Positions 26,668 through 35,665 are shown, numbered from the stretch's first letter. The stretch is 64,000 nucleotides of DNA from Phycisphaeraceae bacterium (GCA_019636675.1 JAHBXC010000002.1:620001-684000); one strand, 5' to 3'. Numbers and translations are program-made. The notes: generated from the sequence alone by a model not told the origin.

Positions 26668-27062
26668 CGACCGCCTGCAGTTCGACGCCCTCGCCCCCCT
26701 GGGTGTCGGGCGGGCGTTTCGTCGACCTGCCCGAGACGCTCGACATGCGCTCGGTGCACGTCGCCGCCCGTCTCTCGTTGGAGGCGCAGGGGTACACCAT
26801 CGAGTCCGACAGCGTGACGCAGACTCGCGGCGAGATCCTCGCGCGCTCGCCGGTGAGCGATTCGCCCGGTTTTTTCCGCTCGGCGATCGTCGTGAAGACA
26901 CGGCGCGACATCGAGGGTCCCATCCGTCTCACGGTCTCGCGCTGGCCCTCTGAGAGCCGCGACCATGAGACCAACGCCACGCTGAGCATGATCGTGGACA
27001 CGCTGGGCGTGCGCCCTCTCCCGACGCTGGAAGAGCGCCAGCGCGCCGCGGCGCAGCGCTAG
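26601..27062 (+). CDS. Lipoprotein of unknown function
   Basis: This 153-residue protein has a signal peptide with basic start (M-A-R-H-P-H-R-R), a hydrophobic core and the lipobox V-T-T-A-C26, so it is a predicted lipoprotein. The mature part has no family I recognise. It contains W-V-S-G-G-R-F-V-D-L, a beta-rich pattern T-I-E-S-D-S-V-T-Q-T-R-G-E-I-L-A and T-N-A-T-L-S-M-I-V-D. The ATG at 26601 lies inside the end of the NYN gene in another frame, so the two are likely coupled. The longer frame from 26385 is spurious. Confidence 0.7.
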   Translation: MARHPHRRSALAALALCALVAVTTACSSTPSPPWVSGGRFVDLPETLDMRSVHVAARLSLEAQGYTIESDSVTQTRGEILARSPVSDSPGFFRSAIVVKTRRDIEGPIRLTVSRWPSESRDHETNATLSMIVDTLGVRPLPTLEERQRAAAQR

Positions 27063-27064
27063 TC

Positions 27065-27097
27065 AAAAAAGAAAGCGCGGGCCTCTCGGGCCCGCGC
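27065..27097 (-). terminator. Intrinsic terminator after gltA
   Basis: On the minus strand a perfect 9-bp GC stem (27075-27083 with 27089-27097) is followed by TTTCTTTTTT (27074 to 27065). It sits 30 bases after the citrate synthase stop. It also lies just past the convergent lipoprotein gene. Confidence 0.85.
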
Positions 27098-27126
27098 CTG
27101 GATCACTCGTCATGCGAAGCGTCGGC

Positions 27127-28263
27127 TCAGCCGCGCTCGTTGAGGGGGACGTACTTGACGCCGTGGGGGCCGACGTACGCCGCCTTGGGGCGGATGAGCC
27201 GGTTGTCGGAGAGCTGCTCGAGGTTGTGGCCAGCCCAGCCGGAGATGCGGCTCATGGCGAACATCGGGGTGAAGAGGTCGAGCTTGAGCCCGAGCGAGTG
27301 GTACATGGTGGCGGAGTAGAAGTCGACGTTGGGGTAGATGCCCTTGGCGGAGACGGCGGCGTGCATCGCGTCCTCGATGCGTTTGCTCATCTTGTAGAGC
27401 TCTTCGTTGCCGGTGTCCTTGGAGAGCTGCTCGGCGAGGGTCTTGAGGTACTTGGCGCGCGGGTCGTAGGCCTTGTAGACGCGGTGCCCGAAGCCCATGA
27501 TCTTCTTCTTGTTGGCGAGCGCGTCGGCGACGAAGGCGTCGACCTTGTCGAGGGAGCCGATCTCGCGCAGCGTGACCATCACGCCCTCGTTCGCGCCGCC
27601 GTGCAGCGGCCCGCGCAGCGCGCCGATCGCGCCGGTCATCGAGGAGTAGAAGTCCGAGAGCGTCGAGGTGATGACCAGCGAGGTGAAGGTGCTGGCGTTG
27701 AGCCCGTGGTCGGCGTGGAGGATCATGCACGCGTCGAAGGCGCGCTCCATGGTCGCGGTCGGCTTCTCGCCGTTGAGCATGTAGAGGAAGTTGGCGGCGA
27801 AGGAGAGGTTGTGATCGGGGGCGATCGGCTCCTTGCCGTTTCGGATGCGGTCGAACGCCGCGATGATGGTGGGGGTCTGCGCGAGGAGGATCGTCGCCTT
27901 GCGCCGGTACTCGCCCAGCTCGATGTTGTTGGGGTCCTTGTCGAGCATGGCCATGGCGGACACCATCGTCCGGAGCATGTGCATCGGCTGCGCGGACTTG
28001 GGCATCTGGCGCAGGAGGGTCATCAGCTCGGCCGGGATCGCGTAGTGCGAGCGCAGGTTCTTGTTGAACGCCTCGAGCTCGGCCTTCTTCGGCAGGCGAC
28101 GGTTCCACAGAAGGAAGACCGTCTCCTCGAAGGTGCTGTGCCGGGCGAGCGAATCGATGTCGATGCCGACGTATTCGAGAACGCCCTTCTCGCCGTCGAT
28201 GAAAGACATCTCGGTTTCGGCGGCGACGACCCCTTCGAGGCCCTTGGCTGCGGCTGTAGTCAT
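27127..28263 (-). CDS. gltA: Citrate synthase
   Basis: Citrate synthase condenses oxaloacetate and acetyl-CoA, the entry step of the TCA cycle. The 378-residue protein has the catalytic residues in L-H-G-G-A-N-E (His), M-G-F-G-H-R-V-Y (His) and the aspartate of N-V-D-F-Y-S-A-T. Its size fits the short, Gram-positive/archaeal-type citrate synthases. The ATG at 28263 (M-T-T-A-A-A-K-G-L-E-G) is used; the frame runs 43 codons upstream without family support. It is divergent from the guanine deaminase gene with 149 bases between. Confidence 0.95.
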   Translation of the reverse strand: MTTAAAKGLEGVVAAETEMSFIDGEKGVLEYVGIDIDSLARHSTFEETVFLLWNRRLPKKAELEAFNKNLRSHYAIPAELMTLLRQMPKSAQPMHMLRTMVSAMAMLDKDPNNIELGEYRRKATILLAQTPTIIAAFDRIRNGKEPIAPDHNLSFAANFLYMLNGEKPTATMERAFDACMILHADHGLNASTFTSLVITSTLSDFYSSMTGAIGALRGPLHGGANEGVMVTLREIGSLDKVDAFVADALANKKKIMGFGHRVYKAYDPRAKYLKTLAEQLSKDTGNEELYKMSKRIEDAMHAAVSAKGIYPNVDFYSATMYHSLGLKLDLFTPMFAMSRISGWAGHNLEQLSDNRLIRPKAAYVGPHGVKYVPLNERG

Positions 28264-28412
28264 GTCGAGCAACCCTGCGTGCTGGAAGCGTTTGAGTTCG
28301 GATGAATGCGACCGGACGCTCGCAATCGTGTCGCGTGCGCCAGGCCCGGACTGTACGCCCCGACCCACTCGGGGGACACACCGACGCGACAAACCGTTGC
28401 TACCCTCGCCCT

Positions 28413-29666
28413 GTGCTCGTCCAAGGAAGACTCATCCTCGACCCCGCCCGACCCCCGGTCCCCGGCTGGCTTCGTCTCGAACAGGACCGGATCTCCGAGG
28501 TCGGGGAGGGCGCGCTGCCCTCGGGCATGCGTCCCGACGCCGGGGGGCCGAACCTGGTGGTCTCGCCGGCGTTCATCGACGCGCACCTCCATATCCCCCA
28601 GTTCGGCGCCGAGGGCTGCGACGGGCTGCCCCTGCTCGAGTGGCTCCGCGAGGTCGTCTTCCCGGCCGAGTCGTGGTTCGGCGCCGGCGCCGCCCGCGAG
28701 GTGACCCGCCGGGCGCTGCGGTCCCTCGCCCGGGAGGGCACGCTCGCCTTCGCCGGGTACCTCTCGAGCCACGCCGAAGCGGCGCGCGACTCGATGACCC
28801 TCATCGAGCGATCCGGACTGCGCGCCACCGTCGGACGCGTCCAGATGGACCGCGAAGCGCCGGCCTCGCTCGTCTCCGAGGACCGCGAGCGGGTCAGACT
28901 CTCGCCCGTGCCCACGCCGTTCCTCGCCCCTCGCGATGAGCGGGGATCGCGCGTCCGCCCGTCGCTGAACCCGCGCTTCGCGATCGCGTGCTCCGACGAG
29001 CTGCTCGCCGAGTGCGGCTGGTGCGCCAAGGAGCGTCCTGATCTGTTCATCCAGACGCATCTGTGCGAGTCCCTCGCCGAGATCGCCCGTGTGCGTGATC
29101 TCTTCCCCGACGACCCGACCTATACGCATGTGTATGACCGGTTCGGCCTGCTGACGGCGCGCACGCTGCTCGCCCACGCGGTCCACCTCTCGTCCGACGA
29201 GTGGGCGCTGATCGCGGCGCGGCGCAGCGTCGTGGTGCACTGCCCGACCGCCAACACCTTCCTGCGCTCGGGGCTGTTCGATCTCACGACGGCGCGCGAG
29301 CACGGCGTGCGCGTCGCGCTGGGCTCCGATGTCGCCGGAGGGCCGGACCACGCGATGCCCCGCGTCGCCAGAGCGATGATCGAGGTCGCCAAGACGCGAT
29401 CCATCCTCGCGAGCGACCCCTCCTCTGTCTTCGTCCCGACCCCGGCCGACGCGTGGCGCATGATCACGCGCGACAACGCGTCGGCGCTGGGCCTCGACGA
29501 CGCCGGCGCGCTGCGCGTCGGCGCGAGCGCCGACATCCTGCTCCTGCGCGTCCCCGACGACTGGCACGACGAGCACCTGCTCGGACGCGTCCTCCATCGC
29601 TGGTCGCACGAACTGATCGACACCCGAATCCTGCGCGGCGTGCGCGTCGATCCCGATACCATCTGA
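28413..29666 (+). CDS. guaD: Guanine deaminase / amidohydrolase
   Basis: This 417-residue metal-dependent amidohydrolase has the N-terminal zinc motif F-I-D-A-H-L-H-I-P-Q-F-G, the typical W-L-R-E-V-V-F-P-A-E segment, a His in I-Q-T-H-L-C-E-S, the later V-V-H-C-P-T-A-N-T-F-L-R-S-G and D in L-G-S-D-V-A-G-G. The P-Q-F-G and C-P-T-A-N-x-F-L-x-S-G signatures are characteristic of guanine deaminase, which converts guanine to xanthine; other amidohydrolase substrates cannot be excluded. The GTG at 28413 (V-L-V-Q-G-R-L-I-L) is chosen. The rhomboid gene follows after 6 bases. Confidence 0.88.
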   Translation: MLVQGRLILDPARPPVPGWLRLEQDRISEVGEGALPSGMRPDAGGPNLVVSPAFIDAHLHIPQFGAEGCDGLPLLEWLREVVFPAESWFGAGAAREVTRRALRSLAREGTLAFAGYLSSHAEAARDSMTLIERSGLRATVGRVQMDREAPASLVSEDRERVRLSPVPTPFLAPRDERGSRVRPSLNPRFAIACSDELLAECGWCAKERPDLFIQTHLCESLAEIARVRDLFPDDPTYTHVYDRFGLLTARTLLAHAVHLSSDEWALIAARRSVVVHCPTANTFLRSGLFDLTTAREHGVRVALGSDVAGGPDHAMPRVARAMIEVAKTRSILASDPSSVFVPTPADAWRMITRDNASALGLDDAGALRVGASADILLLRVPDDWHDEHLLGRVLHRWSHELIDTRILRGVRVDPDTI

Positions 29667-29672
29667 CCTCCC

Positions 29673-30824
29673 GTGTACATCCCACTCGGCACAGATCGAC
29701 CTCTCCGGCTCCCGACGCTGACCACCTACGCGCTGCTCGCGAGCAACGCGATCATGTTCATCGCGCAGATGCTCGTCGATTCCGGAGCACGCGCCGGCGG
29801 CGCCACGCCCCTGACCGACGCGCTCATGCTCGCGCCGGGCTCTCCGTTCTGGACCTACCTGACCTACCAGTTCATGCACGGCGACATCTGGCACTTCGCC
29901 GGCAACATGCTGGTGCTCTGGGTCTTCGGGCCCAACGTCGAGGACCGCTTCGGGCGCCTCTGGTTCCTGCTGTTCTATCTCGTCGGGGGGGTCATCGCGG
30001 GCGCGGTGCACATGCTCGTCGACAACACCGCGGTGATCGGGGCCAGCGGGTCCATCGCCGCCGTCACCGGCGCCTATCTGGTGCTGTTCCCTCGCACGCG
30101 CATCCGCGGGTTCCTGTTCTTCTTCCTCATCATGCCCCTGGTCATCCCGGCGACCTGGTTCATCGGCTTCGCGATCTTCCGCGACATCGCCATGCGCGGC
30201 ATCGGGAGCGGGAATGTCGCGACGGCGGCACACCTCGGGGGCTACGCCTTCGGCATCTCGGTCGCGTTCGCGCTCCTGGGGACCGGCGTCCTCGCCCGCG
30301 AGCCCTACGACCTGCTGACGCTGTTCAAGCAGTCGCGCCGGCGCAGGCGTTTCAAGGAGCTCAGCGTCAGGAACGACCCGTGGACGGCCCGCCCGACCGA
30401 GCCCGCTGCCGACGAGCGCACGCGCCGGGCTCGCGCCGAGACCGACGATCAACGCATGCGCCTGCGCTCGAACCTGACGCGCGCCGTGGGCACGGGCGAC
30501 GCAGACGCCGCCGAGCGCGCCTACGCCGCGCTCCTCGACGCGCACGCCGACGACACGCTCCCCCGCGCCGCCCAGCTCTCGCTCGCGAATCTGCTGTTCG
30601 CGTCCGGCAAGCACGAGCCGGCGTCGACCGCCTACGCGGCGTTCCTCAGGGCCAACCCCTACGACGCCGAATCGGCTCGCGTCCGGCTGATGTCGGCGCT
30701 GCTCGCCGGCAGGTACCTCAACGACCCGGTGCGCGCGAAGACCCTGCTGCGCGAGTGCGAGGGCAAGCTGCGCAGGGACGACGAGATCGCGATGTGGGAA
30801 TCGCTCTGGGCCGAGCTGGGCTGA
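29673..30824 (+). CDS. Rhomboid family intramembrane serine protease with C-terminal TPR-like region
   Basis: This 383-residue protein has six or seven membrane helices in residues 15-215, then a cytoplasmic part of about 165 residues. The catalytic serine is S125 in G-A-S-G-S, with H187 in A-H-L-G-G-Y as partner. Also present are H-x2-x-N (H-F-A-G-N-M-L) and E-D-R-F-G, typical of rhomboids. Residues 265-383 form repeated helices (A-A-L-L-D-A-H, A-Y-A-A-F-L-R-A-N-P-Y) resembling tetratricopeptide repeats that could bind substrate or partner proteins. The GTG start is 6 bases after the guanine deaminase stop. Confidence 0.9.
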   Translation: MYIPLGTDRPLRLPTLTTYALLASNAIMFIAQMLVDSGARAGGATPLTDALMLAPGSPFWTYLTYQFMHGDIWHFAGNMLVLWVFGPNVEDRFGRLWFLLFYLVGGVIAGAVHMLVDNTAVIGASGSIAAVTGAYLVLFPRTRIRGFLFFFLIMPLVIPATWFIGFAIFRDIAMRGIGSGNVATAAHLGGYAFGISVAFALLGTGVLAREPYDLLTLFKQSRRRRRFKELSVRNDPWTARPTEPAADERTRRARAETDDQRMRLRSNLTRAVGTGDADAAERAYAALLDAHADDTLPRAAQLSLANLLFASGKHEPASTAYAAFLRANPYDAESARVRLMSALLAGRYLNDPVRAKTLLRECEGKLRRDDEIAMWESLWAELG

Positions 30825-30830
30825 CCTGCG

Positions 30831-31274
30831 TCACGCCGACTGCGTGAACGAGGTCCCCGGGGCGACATCGAAGCTCACGAGCTGGCCGACCTTGAAGTCG
30901 CCGGCGTGCTGGATCCCGTTGGTCTTGCACACGAAGGGCAGGTCGGTGTGCGCGAGCACGACGAGGGTGTCGGTGTTGGGGTCCAGCGAGACGATCTGCC
31001 CCTGCACGCGCCGGGGCTTGCCGTAGACCGGCTCCACGAAGCGACCGCCCGTGGTGACAACGTCGATCCGACGCGCCTGGGCGCGGATCGTGCCGACGAT
31101 GCGCTTCCCGATCTCGCCGGGGGGCAGCGGCGCCGCGACGGCGAGGCGCAGCAGGTAGTCGGTCCCGATCACCGCGAAGTCGATCGCGCCCGCGTGCTCG
31201 GCGGTCAGGATGCCGCGCGCCTGCGAGGAAGTGGACATCGGGGTGCTGGACATCGTGGAAGTGCTGTCGGCCAC
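30831..31274 (-). CDS. Conserved hypothetical protein, beta-rich
   Basis: This 147-residue protein comes from GTG at 31274, which has a good GAGGAG site 6 bases upstream. ATG codons at 31253 and 31238 are later alternatives in a Ser/Thr/Met-rich leader (S-S-T-P-M-S-T-S-S). The rest looks like a single beta-rich domain: A-A-P-L-P-P-G-E-I-G-K-R-I-V-G-T-I, R-V-Q-G-Q-I-V-S-L-D-P-N-T-D-T-L-V-V and G-Q-L-V-S-F-D-V-A-P-G-T. It resembles an OB- or PilZ-like barrel, but I do not recognise the family. It lies 20 bases after trpG, in the same operon. Confidence 0.7.
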   Translation of the reverse strand: MADSTSTMSSTPMSTSSQARGILTAEHAGAIDFAVIGTDYLLRLAVAAPLPPGEIGKRIVGTIRAQARRIDVVTTGGRFVEPVYGKPRRVQGQIVSLDPNTDTLVVLAHTDLPFVCKTNGIQHAGDFKVGQLVSFDVAPGTSFTQSA

Positions 31275-31294
31275 TGGCGTCTCCTCGTCTCGGA

Positions 31295-31993
31295 TCAGCG
31301 TGAGGGCACGATCGTAGCCGGCGTCGCGCCGGGGCGTGGATCGCCGGCGCGTCCGGGCGTCATCCTCAGGAAGTTCGCGAGCATCTCGATCCCTCGTTCG
31401 GTCAGGTAGCTCTCGGGGTGGAACTGGACCCCCTCGACCGGCGCCAGGCCGGGGGCGTTCCAGACCCGGCGCAGGCCCATCACGATGCGGGTCTCTGCGT
31501 CGCTCGTGCGGTCCGTGGTCCACGCGCTGACCTCCCAGCGCCCGGACGCGTCGCGCGCCCGCTCGACGGCGTCCGCGCCGGTGTGCAGACTGTGGTACCG
31601 CGCCGCGCGCAGGGGCGAGGGCAGCCCGGCGAACACGCCGCGACCGTCGTGGACGAGCTCGCACGCCTTGCCGTGAACGGGCGTGGGCGCGCGCGTCACG
31701 GGCATGCCGAACGCTTCGGCGATGGCCTGGTGCCCGAGGCACACGCCGAGGATCGGCGTCCGCCCGGCGAGGGTGCGCACGAGATCGACGCAGACCCCCG
31801 CGTCGCGCGGGCCGCACGGGCCGGGCGAGAGCACGACGCACGAGGGCGACATCGCGGCGGCGTCGTGCGCGCGCAGCGCGTCGTTGCGGACGACGCGCAC
31901 CTCGTGGCCCAGGCCCAGTGCGCTGCTCGCGAGAGACAGCGCGTGGACGAGGTTCCAGGTGAAGCTGTCGTAGTTGTCGATGACGAGGATCAC
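31295..31993 (-). CDS. trpG: Anthranilate / aminodeoxychorismate synthase glutamine amidotransferase
   Basis: This 232-residue glutaminase subunit releases ammonia for anthranilate synthase (tryptophan) or 4-amino-4-deoxychorismate synthase (folate). It has the N-terminal I-D-N-Y-D-S-F-T-W-N-L, L-S-P-G-P-C-G-P, the catalytic cysteine in G-V-C-L-G-H-Q and the His-Glu pair in V-Q-F-H-P-E-S-Y. The sequence does not show which pathway it serves, and no trpE or pabB is present. The start is GTG at 31993. The C-terminal 15 residues are extra to the family. Confidence 0.9.
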   Translation of the reverse strand: MILVIDNYDSFTWNLVHALSLASSALGLGHEVRVVRNDALRAHDAAAMSPSCVVLSPGPCGPRDAGVCVDLVRTLAGRTPILGVCLGHQAIAEAFGMPVTRAPTPVHGKACELVHDGRGVFAGLPSPLRAARYHSLHTGADAVERARDASGRWEVSAWTTDRTSDAETRIVMGLRRVWNAPGLAPVEGVQFHPESYLTERGIEMLANFLRMTPGRAGDPRPGATPATIVPSR

Positions 31994-32034
31994 GGGGGTG
32001 CTGATCGTACGCGCGCCGCCCGTTCACACCCTCG

Positions 32035-32850
32035 TCAGGCGGCCTGATCGCGGTCGCACGCCTCGTCGGTGCCCGCGATTCCGTCGCGCGTCACGAAGAA
32101 GTAGCGCGAGCTGATGGGGTAGGGCATTCGACGGTAGTCGCGATCGACCTTCTCGTGGACCTTGGAGAGCAACTCGTCGGGCGCCGCCGAGACGGCGACG
32201 AGCACGTCGCGCGCCGGGGTGGCGACGAAGAAGTCGCCCCCGAGCCGGGGCGCGAGCTGCTGGTGCAGGTCGTTGAGGAGGAGGCGCGCCGCGTCGTAGC
32301 CGTCCTGCTCGGCGATGATCGCCGCCTTGCCGCCGCTGTCGTGCTCGATGAGCCGGTAGGGGAGCTTGGGCGTGAACATGCGCAGGTTCTTGCGGGCGAT
32401 ATCCTCGAGGTCCTCGACGCTGACGCCCCAGCGCACGATCTGCTCGGTCGTGACGCTGACCGTGACGTGGGGCAGGTCGATGACGAACACGATCACCGTG
32501 TCGTTGACGAAGGGCACATGGGCCACCTGCTCGCGCGAGAGTCGCTGGAAGATCGATTCGGGCTGGATGCGAGGCATGATCCGCTGGCGTGCCATCTCGA
32601 GGGGCATGGCAGCGGCGGTGATCGCCTCGCCCGCGAAGAGGTGGTCGAGGTACTGCTCGACGATCTCGACGCCGCGGTCGGGGTCCTGGATGACCATCCT
32701 GTACAGGTTCTCAAGGTCGAGGCGTCGCCCATCGACGATGAGCTCGTTGGGCCCGCTGGTGTCGACCTCCAGGTCGGGTCGCATGCGCTCGAGCATCGCT
32801 CGGACCTGGTCGCAGAACGCTTCTGGTTGCTGGGGCATCGCCGCCATCAT
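32035..32850 (-). CDS. DUF1444-like protein
   Basis: This 271-residue cytoplasmic protein has G-P-N-E-L-I-V-D-G-R-R-L-D-L-E-N-L-Y, I-M-P-R-I-Q, F-V-I-D-L-P-H-V-T-V-S-V-T and F-V-A-T-P-A-R-D-V-L-V-A patterns of the DUF1444 (YtpQ-like) family. The adjacent ATG codons at 32850 and 32847 follow a GGAGG site; the frame continues 15 codons upstream without support. It is first in an operon with trpG and the beta-rich protein, with gaps of 41 and 20 bases. The function is unknown. Confidence 0.78.
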   Translation of the reverse strand: MMAAMPQQPEAFCDQVRAMLERMRPDLEVDTSGPNELIVDGRRLDLENLYRMVIQDPDRGVEIVEQYLDHLFAGEAITAAAMPLEMARQRIMPRIQPESIFQRLSREQVAHVPFVNDTVIVFVIDLPHVTVSVTTEQIVRWGVSVEDLEDIARKNLRMFTPKLPYRLIEHDSGGKAAIIAEQDGYDAARLLLNDLHQQLAPRLGGDFFVATPARDVLVAVSAAPDELLSKVHEKVDRDYRRMPYPISSRYFFVTRDGIAGTDEACDRDQAA

Positions 32851-33086
32851 GCGCCTCCGTACGCCTCTTGACTGCCTGTACGCACGCGGGGGCATGATGG
32901 GTTCTCGAACCCGCCGAACGATGTCCCGCGCGTGGGTTCATCGACGCACGCCGGGGGGCGGTGCAACCCGGCGCCGACCCCGGGGACGAAGGCGGTCCGG
33001 TCGTGCCGGATCGGTGGACGCGCGTGTTATGGCGCCGCCCGGCCCGCGACCAGATGCGCTAGTGTTGCGCGTCGAAAGGGAGTCCA

Positions 33087-33956
33087 ATGTCGAGAGTCTG
33101 CGAAGTCGCGTCCAAGCCCGGTTCCGGCGTCAAGCCCGTGGTTATCGGCGCACGAAACCCCCTCGCGATCATCGCCGGGCCGTGCGTGCTCGAGTCGGTC
33201 GAGTTGTGCCTTGCCGTGGGGCGTGCGATGCGCGACGCGTGCGACGCCGCCGGCGCGCAGTACATCTTCAAGGCCAGCTTCGACAAGGCCAACCGCACGA
33301 GCATCGGTTCCTCGCGCGGGCCGGGCATCCGCCAGGGCCTCGACGCGCTCGCCGGAATCCGCGAGACGCTGGGCGTGCCCGTCACCACCGACATCCACGA
33401 GCCCGAGCACGCGGCCCTCGCGGCGGAGGTGGTCGACATCCTGCAGATCCCGGCGTTCCTGTGCCGCCAGACCGACCTGCTGCTGGCCGCCGGCGAGGCG
33501 GGCGCGTCGAAGGGGTGCGCCGTCAATGTCAAGAAGGGTCAGTTCCTCTCGCCGCGCGAGATGAGCGGGCCGCTGAAGAAGCTCGCGCAGACCGGCTGCC
33601 GCGACCTCATGTTCACCGAGCGGGGGACTTTCTTCGGGTATCACCGTCTGGTGAACGACTTCATCGGGGTCGTCGACATGATCGAGCTGGCGGGCGACGA
33701 CTCGCCCCCGGTGTGCTTCGACGCGACCCACTCGACGCAGCTGCCCGGCGCGACCGACACCACCGGGGGGCGTCCCGAGCGCGCCGGGATGCTCGCCAAG
33801 GCCGCCGTCGCCGCCGGCGTGCACGCCGTCTTCCTCGAATGCCACACAGCCCCTCGCCAGGCCCTGTCCGACGCGAGCACGATGCTCGACGTCCGCGAAG
33901 CCGCGGCGCTGGTCCCCACGCTGCTCGCGGTCCGTCGCGCGTCCGGGCACGCGTGA
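33087..33956 (+). CDS. kdsA: 3-deoxy-8-phosphooctulonate synthase
   Basis: KdsA condenses phosphoenolpyruvate with arabinose 5-phosphate to KDO-8-phosphate, needed for lipid A-core in the outer membrane. The 289-residue protein has I-I-A-G-P-C-V-L-E-S, F-K-A-S-F-D-K-A-N-R-T-S, T-D-I-H-E-P, I-P-A-F-L-C-R-Q-T-D-L-L, V-N-V-K-K-G-Q-F-L-S-P and F-D-A-T-H-S-T-Q. The gene shows that this organism makes LPS. It has a non-coding space of 236 bases upstream; mcsA follows 63 bases later. Confidence 0.96.
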   Translation: MSRVCEVASKPGSGVKPVVIGARNPLAIIAGPCVLESVELCLAVGRAMRDACDAAGAQYIFKASFDKANRTSIGSSRGPGIRQGLDALAGIRETLGVPVTTDIHEPEHAALAAEVVDILQIPAFLCRQTDLLLAAGEAGASKGCAVNVKKGQFLSPREMSGPLKKLAQTGCRDLMFTERGTFFGYHRLVNDFIGVVDMIELAGDDSPPVCFDATHSTQLPGATDTTGGRPERAGMLAKAAVAAGVHAVFLECHTAPRQALSDASTMLDVREAAALVPTLLAVRRASGHA

Positions 33957-34019
33957 GACGCGTCGGGTGCGCACACGCCCGGCGCTCGCCCGACACACCC
34001 GGGACGGCTAGCGTTCCCC

Positions 34020-34610
34020 ATGAAGTGCGAGGTCCCCGGCTGCCAGAATGAAGCGACCGTTCACGAGGTCGTGATCAAGAGCGGCAAGAAGGTCGAGCGG
34101 CACCTCTGCGAGCAGCACGCCCAGACCGAGGGCGTCGTCGTCGCGCACACCCCGATCAACGAGCTCCTCACCAAGTTCGTCATGACCCAGGCCGGCGCTC
34201 AGGCCGAGCAGGCCAGGCCCGCCGAGTGCCCGACCTGCGGCAGCACCTGGGCCGAGTTCCGTGAGAAGGGGCTTCTCGGCTGTCCCGACTGCTACGACAC
34301 CTTCGAGGAGCAGCTCACGCCGCTGCTCTCGCGCGCCCACGAGGGGGCGACGCACCACGTCGGCAGAACGCCTAAACGCGCCGGCATCTCCGCCGGGCTG
34401 CATCGCGAGCTGACGGCGCTTCGGCGCGAGCTCGAGGACGCGATCCGCTCCGAGGAATACGAGAAGGCCGCGTCGATCCGCGACCGCATCCGCAAACTCC
34501 ACGGCGAGCAGGGGGGCGAGCCCGAGTCGAAACCCGCGCGCACGGCGCCGGCCGAGCAGGGCAAAGCCCGGCGCGCGGGCGACCAGCGACCAGAGGAGGA
34601 GCGCGGGTGA
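34020..34610 (+). CDS. mcsA: McsA-like zinc-binding UVR-motif protein
   Basis: McsA is the zinc-binding activator of the arginine kinase McsB. The 196-residue protein has two cysteine sets at the start (M-K-C-E-V-P-G-C and H-L-C-E-Q-H), two more in the middle (C-P-T-C and C-P-D-C) and a UVR coiled-coil motif (E-L-E-D-A-I-R-S-E-E-Y-E-K-A-A-S-I-R). The last 45 residues are low-complexity and charged. It overlaps mcsB by 4 bases (GTGA). In Bacillus the pair marks proteins with phosphoarginine for ClpCP; no clpC or ctsR is in the window. Confidence 0.9.
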   Translation: MKCEVPGCQNEATVHEVVIKSGKKVERHLCEQHAQTEGVVVAHTPINELLTKFVMTQAGAQAEQARPAECPTCGSTWAEFREKGLLGCPDCYDTFEEQLTPLLSRAHEGATHHVGRTPKRAGISAGLHRELTALRRELEDAIRSEEYEKAASIRDRIRKLHGEQGGEPESKPARTAPAEQGKARRAGDQRPEEERG

Positions 34611-35665
34611 GCCCCACCCCCAAACGCTTCGAGGGCGGCGCCGAGTGGCTGCGCACCGGGGGACGCGAGGGCGATGTCGTCATGTCGTCGCGCATCCGGT
34701 TCGCGCGCAACATCGCCGGGTTCCCCTTCCCGCATCGCGCGAAGCGCGACGAGCGGCGAGAACTCCTCACCCTCGTGCGCGACCGCGCGATCAATTCTCA
34801 CCTCGCGTCCCAGCTGCTCTGGGTTGATCTCGAGGAATCACCGACGATCGAGCGCCTCGTCCTGCACGAGCGACACCTGATCTCCAAGCAGCACGCCCGC
34901 GCGAGCGAGCCGCGCGCCGTCGCGATCTCGGCGCCCGACGAGTGGCTCTCGATCATGGTCAACGAAGAGGACCACCTGCGCATTCAGGTCATGCGCAGCG
35001 GGCTGGCGCTCGAAGAGGCGCTCAAGCACATCGAGGAGGTCGACGAGAAGCTCGAAGACCGCCTCGACTACGCCTTCTCGCAGCGGTTTGGCTTCCTCAC
35101 CGCCTGCCCGACCAATGTCGGCACCGGCCTGCGCGTCTCGGCCATGCTGCACATGCCGGCACTGAAACTCACTGGCGAAATCGACAAGGTCCGGCGCGCC
35201 GCCAAGGCGCTCAACATCGCTGTGCGAGGGTTCTACGGCGAGGGCTCCGAGGCCGCGGGCGACATCTATCAGCTCTCCAACCAGACCACGCTGGGACGCA
35301 CCGAGCACGACCTGCTCGCCGAACTCTCCGAACGCATCATCCCCGAGGTGATCCAGTACGAGCGCCACGCGCGCGGCGTGCTGATGGAGAAGCGTCGAAG
35401 CTTCCTCGAGGACCGCGTCCATCGCGCGCTCGGGACGCTGCTCCACGCGCGCATGATCGACGCCGAGGAATCGCTCCAGCAGCTCAGTCTCGTCCGCCTG
35501 GGCATCCAGGTCGGCGTCATCAAGGAGGTCGGGCTCGAGCCGGTGAACCAGCTCATCCTGCTCTCCCAGCCGGCCCACCTCCAGCGCCTCGCCGGGCGCG
35601 AGATGGACCAGAACGAGCGCCGCGTCGAGCGCGCGACGCTTATCCGCCAGCGCCTGCGCGCCTGA
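34607..35665 (+). CDS. mcsB: Protein arginine kinase McsB
   Basis: McsB transfers phosphate from ATP to arginine side chains in proteins. The 352-residue protein is an ATP:guanido phosphotransferase: S-S-R-I-R-F-A-R-N near residue 26, N-E-E-D-H-L-R-I-Q near 120, T-A-C-P-T-N-V-G-T-G-L-R with C167 and R-G-F-Y-G-E-G-S-E-A-x-G near 208, where phosphoarginine binds in Bacillus McsB. The GTG start overlaps the end of mcsA by 4 bases. Length and the absence of the N-terminal domain of eukaryotic creatine/arginine kinases both fit McsB. Confidence 0.95.
   Translation: MSPTPKRFEGGAEWLRTGGREGDVVMSSRIRFARNIAGFPFPHRAKRDERRELLTLVRDRAINSHLASQLLWVDLEESPTIERLVLHERHLISKQHARASEPRAVAISAPDEWLSIMVNEEDHLRIQVMRSGLALEEALKHIEEVDEKLEDRLDYAFSQRFGFLTACPTNVGTGLRVSAMLHMPALKLTGEIDKVRRAAKALNIAVRGFYGEGSEAAGDIYQLSNQTTLGRTEHDLLAELSERIIPEVIQYERHARGVLMEKRRSFLEDRVHRALGTLLHARMIDAEESLQQLSLVRLGIQVGVIKEVGLEPVNQLILLSQPAHLQRLAGREMDQNERRVERATLIRQRLRA

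Noticed and set aside
32895-32945. tRNA-like T-arm on the minus strand near 32895
   Set aside because: GGGTTCGAGAACCC pairs with itself, but the required acceptor, D and anticodon stems are missing.
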